64,000 nucleotides of DNA from Clostridium sp. K4410.MGS-306. Its GTDB lineage: Bacteria > Cyanobacteriota > Vampirovibrionia > Gastranaerophilales > Gastranaerophilaceae. Positions 25,279 to 35,057 of this stretch are shown in pieces. Position 1 is the stretch's first letter, and each line of letters begins with the position of its first letter. Location of the stretch: NCBI GenBank assembly GCA_000980375.1, contig LARD01000005.1, forward strand, positions 124,001 through 188,000, given 5' to 3'. The notes below the pieces were generated by a model, which was not told the origin of the DNA, did no database searches, and saw nothing but the letters and a program-made list of their open reading frames with translations. Made by a program: the position numbers and the translations under genes.

Positions 25279-26262
25279 CTAAAACGTTACCAGAGAGCCG
25301 TTTATGTTCATTGCCTGAATATTGCAGCTGCTATCCCAATACAGTTGAGAATTTAAATCCTGTATATATGTCAGATTTTTAGATGCCATTGCACAAGCTG
25401 TGCGTAAGTCCAGCATTCCCTGATTTACAAGCATTTTAATGATGTCATAAACAAAAGCCGTACTACCTGCAATTGTTCCGTTGCTGTCTACAGCTTTTCC
25501 GTTTTGTAAGAATACTTTTTTAGAACAAAAGTCCATAGAGTCTTTATCAGAATGAGTGATAGGCAGTGCATCGCTTATCAAAATAATTTTATTTAAAGGT
25601 TTTGTTCGAAACGTGATATTTAAAACATCCTTTTGAACATGTATCCCATCTGCAATGATTTCTGTATAAATATTGTCATTGCAAAGTGCTGATACAACTG
25701 TTGATTGTGTTCTGTGAGAAAAAGCTCCCATTGCATTATAAAGATGAGTTACCTGATCAACATGGGACAAATCTGCACCCATACAGTGCCCTGCAGAGAC
25801 TCTTATTCCTTTTTCTTTAAGATAAGCACAAAGAAGATTGCCCTCATCTAACTCTGGAGCAAGCGTTACTATCTTAATTATGTCATCTTCAAGAAGTTTA
25901 AAGTTTTCAATGGTTGGTTTTAAAAGCAGGTTTTCATCGTGTATTCCTTTTTTTACAGGATTTAGAAAACATGCTTCCAAATGCACGCCCAAAATCTTTG
26001 CCAAAGGCTCTAAAGAATTTTCTTGAAGCTGCATTGCTTTTTTTATTTCACTTATCTGCTTTTGTAGATTTTCTACAGTGTCGGTAGCTAGGGTAGGAAA
26101 AAACGCACAAACACCATATTTCAAAATCTTTTTTGAAAATTCTATAAAATCATCAGCCTTGCAAAGGGAGAAATCTATACCGAAGCCCCCGTGAATATGC
26201 TGTTCAACGAGAGCTTCAGTTTCGATTAAATTATCAACTGATTGTAAACAGGTGTCGTACAT
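25279..26262 (-). CDS. nagA: N-acetylglucosamine-6-phosphate deacetylase-like, short N-terminus
   Basis: 327 residues against about 380 for typical NagA. Amidohydrolase-barrel signatures are present: QHIHGGFGIDF (metal His pair), GVHLEACFLNP (usually GVHLEGPF), SAGHCMGA, VTHLYNAMGAF, IIADGIHV and ILISDALP. The product starts only about 20 residues before the His pair, so the N-terminal part of the small beta domain is absent; the malQ stop lies 9 bases upstream and leaves no room for it. It may deacetylate an amino-sugar phosphate or a related substrate. It is co-transcribed with malQ. Confidence 0.8.
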   Translation of the reverse strand: MYDTCLQSVDNLIETEALVEQHIHGGFGIDFSLCKADDFIEFSKKILKYGVCAFFPTLATDTVENLQKQISEIKKAMQLQENSLEPLAKILGVHLEACFLNPVKKGIHDENLLLKPTIENFKLLEDDIIKIVTLAPELDEGNLLCAYLKEKGIRVSAGHCMGADLSHVDQVTHLYNAMGAFSHRTQSTVVSALCNDNIYTEIIADGIHVQKDVLNITFRTKPLNKIILISDALPITHSDKDSMDFCSKKVFLQNGKAVDSNGTIAGSTAFVYDIIKMLVNQGMLDLRTACAMASKNLTYIQDLNSQLYWDSSCNIQAMNINGSLVTF

Positions 26263-26271
26263 TATTTTATA

Positions 26272-28185
26272 TTATATAAGTTTTTCCAATTCTTTCAAGA
26301 GTTTATCCTGTTTTTTAGCAAATTTTGAGCCTCTTGCTTCTATCGCCATTTTTAAAATCAACGGAAGATTCAAAGCAAGCCCATCTTTGCAATTGCTGCA
26401 ATAAACTTCTTCAAAGTTGTCAGGAACTCTCAACGACCAGTTTTTGTCTCCTGATGTACCGGGGGTGTTGTAAGTTGCTTTGATTCCGAAGAAATCTGTA
26501 AAGAACACCTGTACATTTGCTGCTTTTGAAGCAAAGATTTCTGCAAGCTTAACGTTCATCAATGCTTTTGCATCTGTTGTAAGTTTAACTATCAAGTCAT
26601 CTCTGTCTTTGCCTTTAAGCTCTGAATACATATCATCAACAAGGTTTACAACATTCAAGTATCCTTCATGCGTGTTAATCATAGAATCAGCCCACATGCT
26701 GATAGGTTCGTTGTCGTGAGTACCTACCATTGCCCAGCTTCTTTCAACAATGTTGCAGCATCTGTAAGGGTGTTCAGGCATTTCATGTTTAACAAACTGG
26801 GTTAATCTCATACCCTGAAGGTCATATTCTTTCATTACAGACTCAACAGGGAATGTGAGTGTGCCAAGGTCTTCACAAACGATTGCGTCTTTGTTCAAGC
26901 CTTCTTCTTTTGCTGCTGCAATAACGATTTTTTCAATCATTGCGCCATATTTTTTGATTTGTTCTTTTGATAATTTTTTAACTCTTTTTTCTTTGTCTGA
27001 GCCGATCTCAAGGTTTAAATCATCCATTGTTGCAATTGCATACTGTGACAGTTCAGGGTGTTCAGGCGAAGAGTAAAGTCTTCCTGCACCTTGTTCAGGC
27101 ATAGGCTTTTTACCTGCTTTGTAAACCCAGGGGTCAATAAGACCTACAATGTGGTCAATTCTTACACCGCCAGGGTTTTCTTTAAACATTTTTTTGTAAA
27201 GACGTTTAAGAAGCTCACCAGCCTCACCCAAAGAACCGTCTTCGTGAAACATTTTTTTAGGGTCAACAACAGGGAATCCCCATGCCTGACCGTCTTTTGA
27301 AAAATAGTCCGGAGGACAACCGAGCATCCAGCCTTCCAAAAACAGTGATTGATAAGCCCAGGTATCTCTGTCAGAGAAAGCAACCTGTCTGTCTGCAATC
27401 AGTTTTAAATCATGTTTAAGGGCATATTTTTTAGTCTGCTCGTTTTGTTTTGCTGCAACAAACTGGCAGAATGCGTAATAGTTTATTTCATCAGCATATT
27501 TTAGTCTTAATTCTTTTTCTCTTAAGAAAGAGGCTTTCTTTTCTTCTTCTGTTTTCGGATTGAAGAGGTTTCTATCTGTTTTGTTATCCCACAAAGGCCA
27601 GTAGTCGTTGTTGTTTTCAATTACAAGAGCTTCATACAGTGCATCTTTTGAAAGCCAAAAATCATTTTCATTTTTGAATTTTTCAAATTCTTTATTAAGC
27701 TTTTTATCGTTCCACTGTTTAAAGTTTACGTAAGCTTCCTGTAGAGCTTCTTCCTGAGCTTTTACAATGTAAGAATAAGCAGTTTTGTTTATATCTTTAT
27801 TAGGATTTTCGTCGCAGATTTTTTTGTAAGTTTGTTCTGATAAAATATTTCCCCATTCTTTTGTAGTCAATTGTTCAAGGTCAATAAACAGGGGATTTAT
27901 AGAAAAAATTGTACCTGTATAAGGTGAAGAGTCACACGCTTTTGTTTTACCTTGCGGCCCGAGCTGGATAGCATTGAAAACACCTGATGCAAAATCCATC
28001 AAGTTTTTTCCTGCTTCGGAATTTTGTGTGCCAAAACCTGTATTTTTACCTGAAATTGCAGGGAAACTGTTTCCGTGAACAATCAAGGCAAAATTCTTTT
28101 TACCCAATTCCTTAAGCGCCTTGTGGCAAACTTTTTTGAATTTTTTCATATCTTTCTTCTCTGCTTTGTTTTCGCAACAAATCAT
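26272..28185 (-). CDS. malQ: 4-alpha-glucanotransferase (GH77)
   Basis: 637 residues. GH77 signatures include CPPDYFSKDGQAWGFPV, VRIDHIVG (nucleophile Asp), VCEDLGT (acid/base Glu) and GTHDNEP (third acid). The middle is longer than in the common 500-residue bacterial form. AAGGGG lies 9 bases before the ATG. It rearranges maltodextrins and suggests glycogen or starch use. It is first in a two-gene unit with the nagA-like gene; the divergent intergenic region toward ilvE holds an HLR1-like box. Confidence 0.93.
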   Translation of the reverse strand: MICCENKAEKKDMKKFKKVCHKALKELGKKNFALIVHGNSFPAISGKNTGFGTQNSEAGKNLMDFASGVFNAIQLGPQGKTKACDSSPYTGTIFSINPLFIDLEQLTTKEWGNILSEQTYKKICDENPNKDINKTAYSYIVKAQEEALQEAYVNFKQWNDKKLNKEFEKFKNENDFWLSKDALYEALVIENNNDYWPLWDNKTDRNLFNPKTEEEKKASFLREKELRLKYADEINYYAFCQFVAAKQNEQTKKYALKHDLKLIADRQVAFSDRDTWAYQSLFLEGWMLGCPPDYFSKDGQAWGFPVVDPKKMFHEDGSLGEAGELLKRLYKKMFKENPGGVRIDHIVGLIDPWVYKAGKKPMPEQGAGRLYSSPEHPELSQYAIATMDDLNLEIGSDKEKRVKKLSKEQIKKYGAMIEKIVIAAAKEEGLNKDAIVCEDLGTLTFPVESVMKEYDLQGMRLTQFVKHEMPEHPYRCCNIVERSWAMVGTHDNEPISMWADSMINTHEGYLNVVNLVDDMYSELKGKDRDDLIVKLTTDAKALMNVKLAEIFASKAANVQVFFTDFFGIKATYNTPGTSGDKNWSLRVPDNFEEVYCSNCKDGLALNLPLILKMAIEARGSKFAKKQDKLLKELEKLI

Positions 28186-28303
28186 AAAAACTTACCCCTT
28201 CTTGACTACCATATTAATTTTATTTTGTAATTTATTTTGTAAATTTATCCTACCATCTAGTATATTATTTTTATATAGCCTTGGTGCATAATTTATAACT
28301 GTT

Positions 28304-28321
28304 TTTACATTTCTTTACCAA
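28304..28321 (+). promoter_or_regulatory. HLR1-like direct repeat upstream of ilvE/malQ
   Basis: TTTACATTTCTTTACCAA matches the HLR1 consensus K-TTACA-WW-NN-K-TTACA-WW at 17 of 18 positions (one C for A in the second unit). It sits in the divergent region between malQ (minus) and ilvE (plus), about 105 bases before the ilvE start. Confidence 0.5.
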
Positions 28322-28425
28322 ATTTAAATTAAATAATTATAAATCTCCTTGCCAAGACTGTGAAAAATCGCCATAATAAAATAATTAAAAAACAAATAGT
28401 GTCACAGCCGAAAAGGAGAGTTAAG

Positions 28426-29346
28426 ATGACAACAGAATATGTTTACTTGGACGGCGAGTTTGTAGATGCAAAAACAGCTTCCATCCCTGTCAGAAACCAC
28501 GCATTTTTATATGGTACTTCCGTGTTTGAGGGGATTAGGGCTTATTATAATAAAGAAGAAGACCAGCTTTATGCTTTCAGAATGAAAGAACACTTTGAAA
28601 GACTTATTAACAGCTGCAAGATTATGCATATGGATCCCAAATTCACAGTAGAAGAATTTTGCGGTCTTACAAAAGAATTATTAAAGAAAAACGGTTACAA
28701 AACAGACGCTTACATAAGACCTCAGGTTTATAAAAATGCATTGAAAATCGGCCCTGGTTTGCTTGACAACCCAGATGCTGTTTTGATTTTTTCTTTTGCA
28801 ATGGGTGATTATATCGATTTAAGCAAAGGTTTGAGCGTATGTGTCTCTAACTGGAGAAGAAACGATGACAATGCTATCCCCCCAAGGGCAAAGGTAGCGG
28901 GCTCTTATGCTAATACGGCTTTGATTGTTACAGATGCAAAGCTCGCAGGTTTTGATGATGCTATTGTTCTTGATCAGGCCGGAAAAGTTACAGAAGGTTC
29001 TGCGATGAACCTGTTCCTTGTTGAGGGTGACACTCTTGTGACAACTCAAACAACAGATAACATTCTAGTTGGTGTAACAAGAAACACTATTCTTGAATTA
29101 GGTAAAAATGTTCTTGGATTAAAAGTCTGCGAAAGAGAAATTTCAAGGACAGAGCTTTATGTTGCTGACGAAGCATTCTATTGCGGAACAGGCGCTCAGG
29201 TCAGCCCGATTACATCAATCGACCACAGGCCTGTCGGCAAAGGTGTTGTCGGAGAACACACAAAAGAATTACAAAAACTGTACTTTGACGTTGTAAAAGG
29301 CAAGGTAGAAAAATACAAAAAATGGTGTACACCTATTTATGATTAA
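28426..29346 (+). CDS. ilvE: branched-chain amino acid aminotransferase
   Basis: The start is ATG 28426, with AAGGAG 7 bases upstream; the frame extends 22 codons further upstream without such a site. 306 residues, PLP fold type IV. It has YLDGEFVDA, ASIPVRNHAFLYGTSVFEGIR (family signature), the PLP Lys in PPRAKVAGSYANT, and LDQAGKVTEGSAMNLFLV. It interconverts Leu, Ile and Val with their keto acids. The end overlaps mlaE by 8 bases. Confidence 0.94.
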   Translation: MTTEYVYLDGEFVDAKTASIPVRNHAFLYGTSVFEGIRAYYNKEEDQLYAFRMKEHFERLINSCKIMHMDPKFTVEEFCGLTKELLKKNGYKTDAYIRPQVYKNALKIGPGLLDNPDAVLIFSFAMGDYIDLSKGLSVCVSNWRRNDDNAIPPRAKVAGSYANTALIVTDAKLAGFDDAIVLDQAGKVTEGSAMNLFLVEGDTLVTTQTTDNILVGVTRNTILELGKNVLGLKVCEREISRTELYVADEAFYCGTGAQVSPITSIDHRPVGKGVVGEHTKELQKLYFDVVKGKVEKYKKWCTPIYD

Positions 29347-30082
29347 TTTTTTAGGCGAATGTATTCAAAATTTAATAAGTACACTAAAATTTATATTCAG
29401 CGGACGTGCAAAATTCGGCTCTGTGATTACTCAGGCTGCAATGATCAGCTATGACTCGTTGTCCATATCTTTGACAATTGTGTTTATTGCAGCTGCAGTT
29501 ATTTCGTTGCAGGTATCAAAACAGTTCTTGATGAGCGGAGCCGAAAGCTACGTCGGAGGATTTATTGCAGTTGCTCTGGTTCGAGAAATTGCACCGGGGT
29601 TTGCTGCACTGGCAATAGGTGCAAGAGCTGGTACTGCAATATGCGCGGAAGTTGCAAACATGAAGGTAACAGAACAGGTGGATGCAATAAAAACACTCGG
29701 TGTTGACCCTGTTGGTTATTACTTTGCGCCGCGTTTGATAGCTTCAGCCTTAACTGTGCCGATGGTTGTTATTCTTGCGGAATTTATAGGTATTGTGGGC
29801 GGGATGATGGTTGCTTATTTTGCAATCGGACTTCACCCTAATAGATTTATGAACACAGTGTGGCTTCTGCTTCAGGCAAAAGATATTTATATAAGCATTT
29901 TTAAAGCATTTATATTCGGTATATTAATTACCTTGGTATGTGCAACTCAAGGGTACAAAACATACGGCGGAGCAAAAGATGTTGGTCTTTCCACCACAAA
30001 ATCCGCTATTTTGTCTACTTTTTATCTTCTTGTGGCTGATTTCATTATCAACATCATCTTTTACGTGCATGTAGGTATATAA
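29339..30082 (+). CDS. mlaE: MlaE-family lipid ABC transporter permease
   Basis: 247 residues with five or six membrane segments. MlaE signatures: ALVREIAPGFAALAIGARAGTAICAE, MKVTEQVDAIKTLGVDP and APRLIASALTVPMVV. MlaE moves phospholipid between inner and outer membranes with MlaF and MlaD. Neither partner is adjacent, and instead it overlaps ilvE by 8 bases, an unusual pairing. It supports a two-membrane envelope. Confidence 0.93.
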   Translation: MINFLGECIQNLISTLKFIFSGRAKFGSVITQAAMISYDSLSISLTIVFIAAAVISLQVSKQFLMSGAESYVGGFIAVALVREIAPGFAALAIGARAGTAICAEVANMKVTEQVDAIKTLGVDPVGYYFAPRLIASALTVPMVVILAEFIGIVGGMMVAYFAIGLHPNRFMNTVWLLLQAKDIYISIFKAFIFGILITLVCATQGYKTYGGAKDVGLSTTKSAILSTFYLLVADFIINIIFYVHVGI

Positions 30083-30166
30083 ACATTAAATAAAAGTTAA
30101 TTTTTGCTGATTTTTCGTAAAACCTCATTAAAATAAAAATATAAAATAAAAAGTGAGGTATATACT

Positions 30167-32773
30167 ATGATAGATTTTAATAAATTAACTAATCAGGCTC
30201 AAGAAATCATGTTCTCCGCCCAACAACTGATGGCAAAGTTTCAAAATACACAGCTTGAACCGTCTCATATAATGATGGCAATGCTCGAGGCAAAAGAAGG
30301 AATTGCAAAAGACTATATGTCAGACCTGAAACTTGACCGTCCGCAGTTTGTTGACGCTGTAATGTCAGAACTCAATAATCTTCCTACAGTTGAGCAGCCT
30401 GTTAACACGCAGCAGCTGTATCTTTCTCAAGAAACAATAAACCTTCTTGATATGGCTCAATCACAGGCTGAAACTTTGAAAGATACTTATATAAGTATAG
30501 AACACATATTGCTTGCTATGACAGAGTTACAGGGTTCAAAAATCAAAACTCTGCTGGACAACTTTGGCGTTACAAGAAACAAAATTTTGAACGAAATGAA
30601 AAAAATAAGAGGACAAAATAAGGTGGACTCAAAAGATTCTGAAGAAAAATTCAAAGCACTTGAAAAATACTCTCAAAACCTTACAAAACTAGCACAAAGA
30701 GGCAAGCTTGACCCTGTAATCGGCCGTGACGAGGAGGTAAGACGTGTTATTCAGGTCTTAAACAGACGTACAAAAAACAACCCTGTTTTAATTGGTGAAC
30801 CCGGTGTGGGTAAAACCGCAATTGTAGAAGGTCTGGCTCAAAGAATCGTAAGAGGCGATGTCCCCGAAGGCCTTAAAGATACACAGCTTATTGCCCTAGA
30901 CCTCGGTGCATTAGTTGCAGGTGCAAAATTCAGAGGTGAATTTGAAGAACGTTTAAAAGCTGTTTTAAAAGAAGTAGAGGCTTCTGACGGAGAGATTATT
31001 CTGTTTATTGATGAATTGCACACAGTAATAGGGGCAGGTGCTACAGAAGGATCTATGGACGCTGGCAACCTTTTAAAACCAATGCTTGCAAGAGGTGTAT
31101 TAAGAACTGTCGGAGCTACAACCATCAACGAATACAGAAAATACATTGAAAAAGATGCAGCACTGGAAAGAAGATTCCAGCCCGTAATGGTGGATGAACC
31201 GTCTGTTGATGACACAATAAGTATTTTAAGAGGCTTGAAAGAACGTTATGAAATTCACCATGGAATCAGAATAAAAGATGCTGCCCTTGTTGCTGCAGCT
31301 AAGTTGTCTGACAGGTACATTACTGACAGATTCCTCCCTGATAAGGCAATTGACCTTATTGATGAGGCGGCTTCTGCTTTGAGAATTGATATTGATTCCA
31401 TGCCCGAAGAAATAGACTCTCTTGTCCGCCAGAAAATGCAGCTTGAGATTGAAAGAAAGGCTATCCAAAAAGAAGAACAGACCGAAGACAATATCAAAAA
31501 AATTGACGGCTTGAATAAAACCATCAATGAGCTTGACGAAAAAATTACAAAACTCAGAACCCAGTGGGAACTGGAAAAAAACAGTATTATGGACGAGGCT
31601 CAAATCAAAGAAGAGATAGAAAAGACAAAAGCCCAGATTGATATTGCCGAACGCGACGCTGACCTTGAAAGAGCTGCCGAATTAAAATACGGCAAAATGA
31701 TTGAGCTGCAAAAACGTTTGGAAGACGTACAAAAAGATGTTAAAGAAAAACCTAAAAATCAGCTTTTGAAAGAAGAAGTTGATGAAGATGATATTGCTGA
31801 GATTGTGAGCAAATGGACAGGTATTGAGGTTTCAAGGCTTGTTGAAAGCGAAAGAGACAAACTGCTTCGAATGGAAGACTTTTTGCACAAACGCGTAATC
31901 GGTCAGGATGAAGCCGTTGATGTTGTCTCTGACGCTGTACGCCGTGCCCGTTCAGGCTTAAAAGACCCGAAACGCCCGATTGGTTCATTTATCTTTTTAG
32001 GGCCGACAGGCGTTGGTAAAACCGAGCTTGCAAAATCATTAGCAGAATTCCTTTTTAACGACGAAGACGCTCTTATTAGAATTGATATGTCCGAGTATAT
32101 GGAAAAACACTCTGTGGCAAGACTTGTCGGAGCTCCTCCGGGTTATGTCGGATATGATGAAGGTGGACAGTTAACAGAAGCCGTCAGAAGAAAACCCTAC
32201 TCGGTTGTGCTTTTTGACGAAATAGAAAAGGCACACCCCGATGTGTTTAATATTATGCTTCAAATACTTGATGACGGCCGTTTGACAGATTCTAAAGGCA
32301 GAACAGTTGACTTTAAAAACACACTCATTATTATGACAAGCAACATAGGAAGTTCAATAATTTTGGAAAACAGTTTGAATTCAATGCTTTCAGAAAAAGA
32401 TTTTGAGCAGACAAAAGACAAAGTTATGGATTTGATGAAGGAACATTTCAAACCCGAATTTTTAAACAGAATCGATGAAATTGTATTCTTCAAAGCCTTG
32501 ACTCTTTCTCAACTGCAAAAGATTGTTGATATCTATTTTAAAGGACTCGAAAAACTGTTTGCTGACAGAGATATGAAACTGGAAATAACAGATGACGCAA
32601 GAGAAGTGCTTGCTACACAAGGATTCAACCCCGTATACGGAGCAAGACCGCTGAAACGTACCATCAGGCAGCTTGTTGAAAATCCTCTTGCAAAGAAAAT
32701 CCTCTCAGGCGAGTTCAAAGCAGGTGACACAATTACTGTTGACGCAAACGGTGATGAGATTGTGTTTAGATAA
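30167..32773 (+). CDS. clpB: chaperone ClpB (AAA+ disaggregase)
   Basis: 868 residues. The N-domain (about 1-145) is followed by AAA1 with [13 protein letters not shown] and [13 protein letters not shown]. The coiled-coil M-domain (about 400-530) and AAA2 with [13 protein letters not shown] and [13 protein letters not shown] follow. The M-domain separates ClpB from ClpA/C. It disaggregates proteins with DnaK. GTGAGG precedes the ATG, and the leader reads GTATATACT directly before it. No HrcA (CIRCE) site is visible. Confidence 0.97.
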   Translation: MIDFNKLTNQAQEIMFSAQQLMAKFQNTQLEPSHIMMAMLEAKEGIAKDYMSDLKLDRPQFVDAVMSELNNLPTVEQPVNTQQLYLSQETINLLDMAQSQAETLKDTYISIEHILLAMTELQGSKIKTLLDNFGVTRNKILNEMKKIRGQNKVDSKDSEEKFKALEKYSQNLTKLAQRGKLDPVIGRDEEVRRVIQVLNRRTKNNPVLIGEPGVGKTAIVEGLAQRIVRGDVPEGLKDTQLIALDLGALVAGAKFRGEFEERLKAVLKEVEASDGEIILFIDELHTVIGAGATEGSMDAGNLLKPMLARGVLRTVGATTINEYRKYIEKDAALERRFQPVMVDEPSVDDTISILRGLKERYEIHHGIRIKDAALVAAAKLSDRYITDRFLPDKAIDLIDEAASALRIDIDSMPEEIDSLVRQKMQLEIERKAIQKEEQTEDNIKKIDGLNKTINELDEKITKLRTQWELEKNSIMDEAQIKEEIEKTKAQIDIAERDADLERAAELKYGKMIELQKRLEDVQKDVKEKPKNQLLKEEVDEDDIAEIVSKWTGIEVSRLVESERDKLLRMEDFLHKRVIGQDEAVDVVSDAVRRARSGLKDPKRPIGSFIFLGPTGVGKTELAKSLAEFLFNDEDALIRIDMSEYMEKHSVARLVGAPPGYVGYDEGGQLTEAVRRKPYSVVLFDEIEKAHPDVFNIMLQILDDGRLTDSKGRTVDFKNTLIIMTSNIGSSIILENSLNSMLSEKDFEQTKDKVMDLMKEHFKPEFLNRIDEIVFFKALTLSQLQKIVDIYFKGLEKLFADRDMKLEITDDAREVLATQGFNPVYGARPLKRTIRQLVENPLAKKILSGEFKAGDTITVDANGDEIVFR

Positions 32774-32796
32774 TATTTTAAATATTTATTAAATTC

Positions 32797-32804
32797 GTAT
32801 ATAC
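32797..32804. promoter_or_regulatory. GTATATAC palindrome upstream of 32855 gene
   Basis: A single GTATATAC octamer 50 bases before the gene, followed by CTCCC. The start region repeats GGAGAGTATATG, so CTCCC (32805-32810) can pair with the ribosome site GGAG near 32847 in the transcript and may hide it. Confidence 0.35.
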
Positions 32805-32854
32805 TCTCCCTTTTACAATCAATCTTCTTATGTTTTGATAAAAAAGGAGAGTAT

Positions 32855-33904
32855 ATGCTTATTACGACTGTATCAAATTATAATATATATAAAACTAAAA
32901 ACACTACCTTCAAGTCGAATGAAATCTCTTATCGTCAAAACATTGTTACTGACTATATAAAAAATGTGGTCGAACCTTTGTTAGATAACAATAAAGACTT
33001 TATAGACAGAATCAATGCCGTCTCTGCCACCATATCAGATACCTTACAATCAATATACACACAACAAAAACAAATTGATAATAAATATAAAGACAACTAC
33101 AATTTAGAAGAAATTCCATTTGTAAAACAAAATCTTGATATCCCTCTAAAATACAGAGCAAATCTGCAAGAATACAACTATCTGACAAACAACTATAAGT
33201 TTTATTTTTTGTCCGAAGATGACAAAAACTTTGCTCAAAATATAAAGGAAGAAATCCATAATCCTGACTTTCTTAAATACAAAAGCGTAGTAAAACTTTT
33301 TGATAACATCAAAGCAGGACAAAAGAACCACAAAGTTTCTTTCTCGCCCGAGTTTGAAAAGAAAATAGAAAACTATTGGCAAGTGCGTGAAATAGTTTTA
33401 AAAAACTCAAACACAGCCAAAAATCTGGGTCTATACAAGAAATATTATGACAAAACTATGAATACAGGCTCGAAAGAAGAACAAGACTGTATGCTGCAGG
33501 TTTTATACAAGGAAATAATGAATCAACGCGATTCTGTAACTATGTTCAAAAATAATATAAGATACTATACTAAAAAACTGCAAACAGCTGAAAAGATAAT
33601 AAGCGAAAATTATATATCAGAAGAGGAAATAAAAAAAGAGATGAAGGCTTATGAATTGGCCTATCAGCATTCATTAAGCAAAGCTGTAAACACTTTGAAA
33701 AAACATCTTGAAAAAAATCCCGAACTCAAACGAAATGAAGCTATGAACCAAAAAGATGATGAGTTTCTAAAACGACAAGAATACCTTAACGTCAAGTTAT
33801 GGCAGCATTTGCAAGACGAAAAGAAAAATTTTGAAGATAGTTACAAACGCTCTGAGCTTAACTCTCAAATTGCCTTATCAAATTATGACGACCTGCCGTT
33901 TTAA
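32855..33904 (+). CDS. helical protein of unknown function with N-terminal TFKS motif
   Basis: 349 residues, rich in Lys, Asn and Glu, almost wholly helical; the last 150 residues look like coiled coil. No signal peptide or membrane segment. The N-terminal region contains TTFKSN (about residues 17-22), like PSFKSR in the 18205 product and VSFKAN in the 60918 product. AAGGAG lies 6 bases before the ATG. It ends on the stop codon of the convergent serB. No family is recognised. Confidence 0.7.
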   Translation: MLITTVSNYNIYKTKNTTFKSNEISYRQNIVTDYIKNVVEPLLDNNKDFIDRINAVSATISDTLQSIYTQQKQIDNKYKDNYNLEEIPFVKQNLDIPLKYRANLQEYNYLTNNYKFYFLSEDDKNFAQNIKEEIHNPDFLKYKSVVKLFDNIKAGQKNHKVSFSPEFEKKIENYWQVREIVLKNSNTAKNLGLYKKYYDKTMNTGSKEEQDCMLQVLYKEIMNQRDSVTMFKNNIRYYTKKLQTAEKIISENYISEEEIKKEMKAYELAYQHSLSKAVNTLKKHLEKNPELKRNEAMNQKDDEFLKRQEYLNVKLWQHLQDEKKNFEDSYKRSELNSQIALSNYDDLPF

Positions 33905-34527
33905 TTAATTTTTTCCAACAAGCTCCTGAGATCTTTTTCTTCAAGACATATAGTAGAAGCTTCTTTAAGACACTGTTTTGCGCAGAAGGCAACCCTGGTT
34001 TTTGCATGTTTAAACATACTCAGGTCGTTTGCTCCGTCACCTACTGCTATTGTGTTTTCCGGTGTAACTTTTAAAATAGTCTGCAGCTTTTGAAGCATTT
34101 GTCCTTTGCTATCCGAAAACATCATTTCTCCGCCTACCTGTCCTGTGAGTATGCCGTCTTTGGTGTGCAAGATATTTGAAAAATCTGCGTCATATCCGAG
34201 TATATCTTTTGCATATTCTGTTGCGTTTTTAAAACCGCCTGAAAAGCACACCACAATGTAGCCTTTATTTTTTAGGGCTGTAATGGTTTCTTTTGCACCT
34301 GGCATGTAAGGAAGGCTGTGACAGATTTCATTTACCCGCTTTTCAGAAATCCCCTTGAGCAGTGAAACTCTATAAGTCAGGCTGTCAAAAAAGTCCAGCT
34401 CCCCTTCCATTGCGCGTTTTGTGATTTGTGCAACCTGTTCTTGCAGTCCGATTTCAGAGGCTATAATCTCTATAGTTTCTCCGTCCATTAATGTCGAATC
34501 AAAGTCAAAGACAGCAAGTTTATTCAT
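33901..34527 (-). CDS. serB: phosphoserine phosphatase
   Basis: 208 residues. HAD motifs: VFDFDSTLMDGETI (I, catalytic Asp), VVCFSGGF (II), the conserved Lys in DSKGQMLQ and VGDGANDLSMF (III/IV). MEGELDFFDSLTYRVSLL is the SerB cap. It makes the last step of serine biosynthesis. glyA, which uses serine, lies about 0.9 kb away on the other strand. Confidence 0.95.
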   Translation of the reverse strand: MNKLAVFDFDSTLMDGETIEIIASEIGLQEQVAQITKRAMEGELDFFDSLTYRVSLLKGISEKRVNEICHSLPYMPGAKETITALKNKGYIVVCFSGGFKNATEYAKDILGYDADFSNILHTKDGILTGQVGGEMMFSDSKGQMLQKLQTILKVTPENTIAVGDGANDLSMFKHAKTRVAFCAKQCLKEASTICLEEKDLRSLLEKIN

Positions 34528-34546
34528 ATAGAAACCTCTTATTTTT

Positions 34547-34993
34547 CTAATTTTTACCTGTGGAGCCGAATCCGCCTTCGCCTCTTTGAGTATCAGATAA
34601 TTCTGTCACAACCGAAATTTCTGCTTTTGTTACGGGAGCAATAATCATTTGCGCGATTCTGTCGCCGTTTTGTATGGTAAATTCTTCTGTAGAAAGATTA
34701 ATAACAGGCACGCAGAGCTCTCCTCTGTAGTCTTCATCAATTGTTCCTACGCAGTTTACCAGTGTAATGCCGTGTTTTATGGACATGCCTGAACGAGGTC
34801 TTACCTGTGCTTCGTATCCGTGCGGGAGTTCCATTTTAAGTCCTGTCGGGATAAGTTTTCTTTCCAGAGATTTTAGGGTTACAGGTTCATTTAAAAATGC
34901 GCACAAATCCATGCCCGCAGCACCTTCTGTTTGATAGCAGGGTACTGTTACTTTTTCATCAAGTTTTTGTATTTTCAAATTAATCTTTTGCAT
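34547..34993 (-). CDS. dut: dUTP diphosphatase
   Basis: 148 residues, trimeric dUTPase type. The five motifs are visible: GAAGMDLCA, RPRSGMSIKHG, GTIDEDYRGEL, GDRIAQMII and RGEGGFGSTG. It converts dUTP to dUMP, lowering uracil in DNA. It lies 19 bases upstream of serB on the same strand. Confidence 0.97.
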   Translation of the reverse strand: MQKINLKIQKLDEKVTVPCYQTEGAAGMDLCAFLNEPVTLKSLERKLIPTGLKMELPHGYEAQVRPRSGMSIKHGITLVNCVGTIDEDYRGELCVPVINLSTEEFTIQNGDRIAQMIIAPVTKAEISVVTELSDTQRGEGGFGSTGKN

Positions 34994-35057
34994 TGTATTT
35001 ACTTCCTCTTTATTCTCTTGTGCTATTGTAGCAAAAATTTTGCAGGCATGTGGATAC

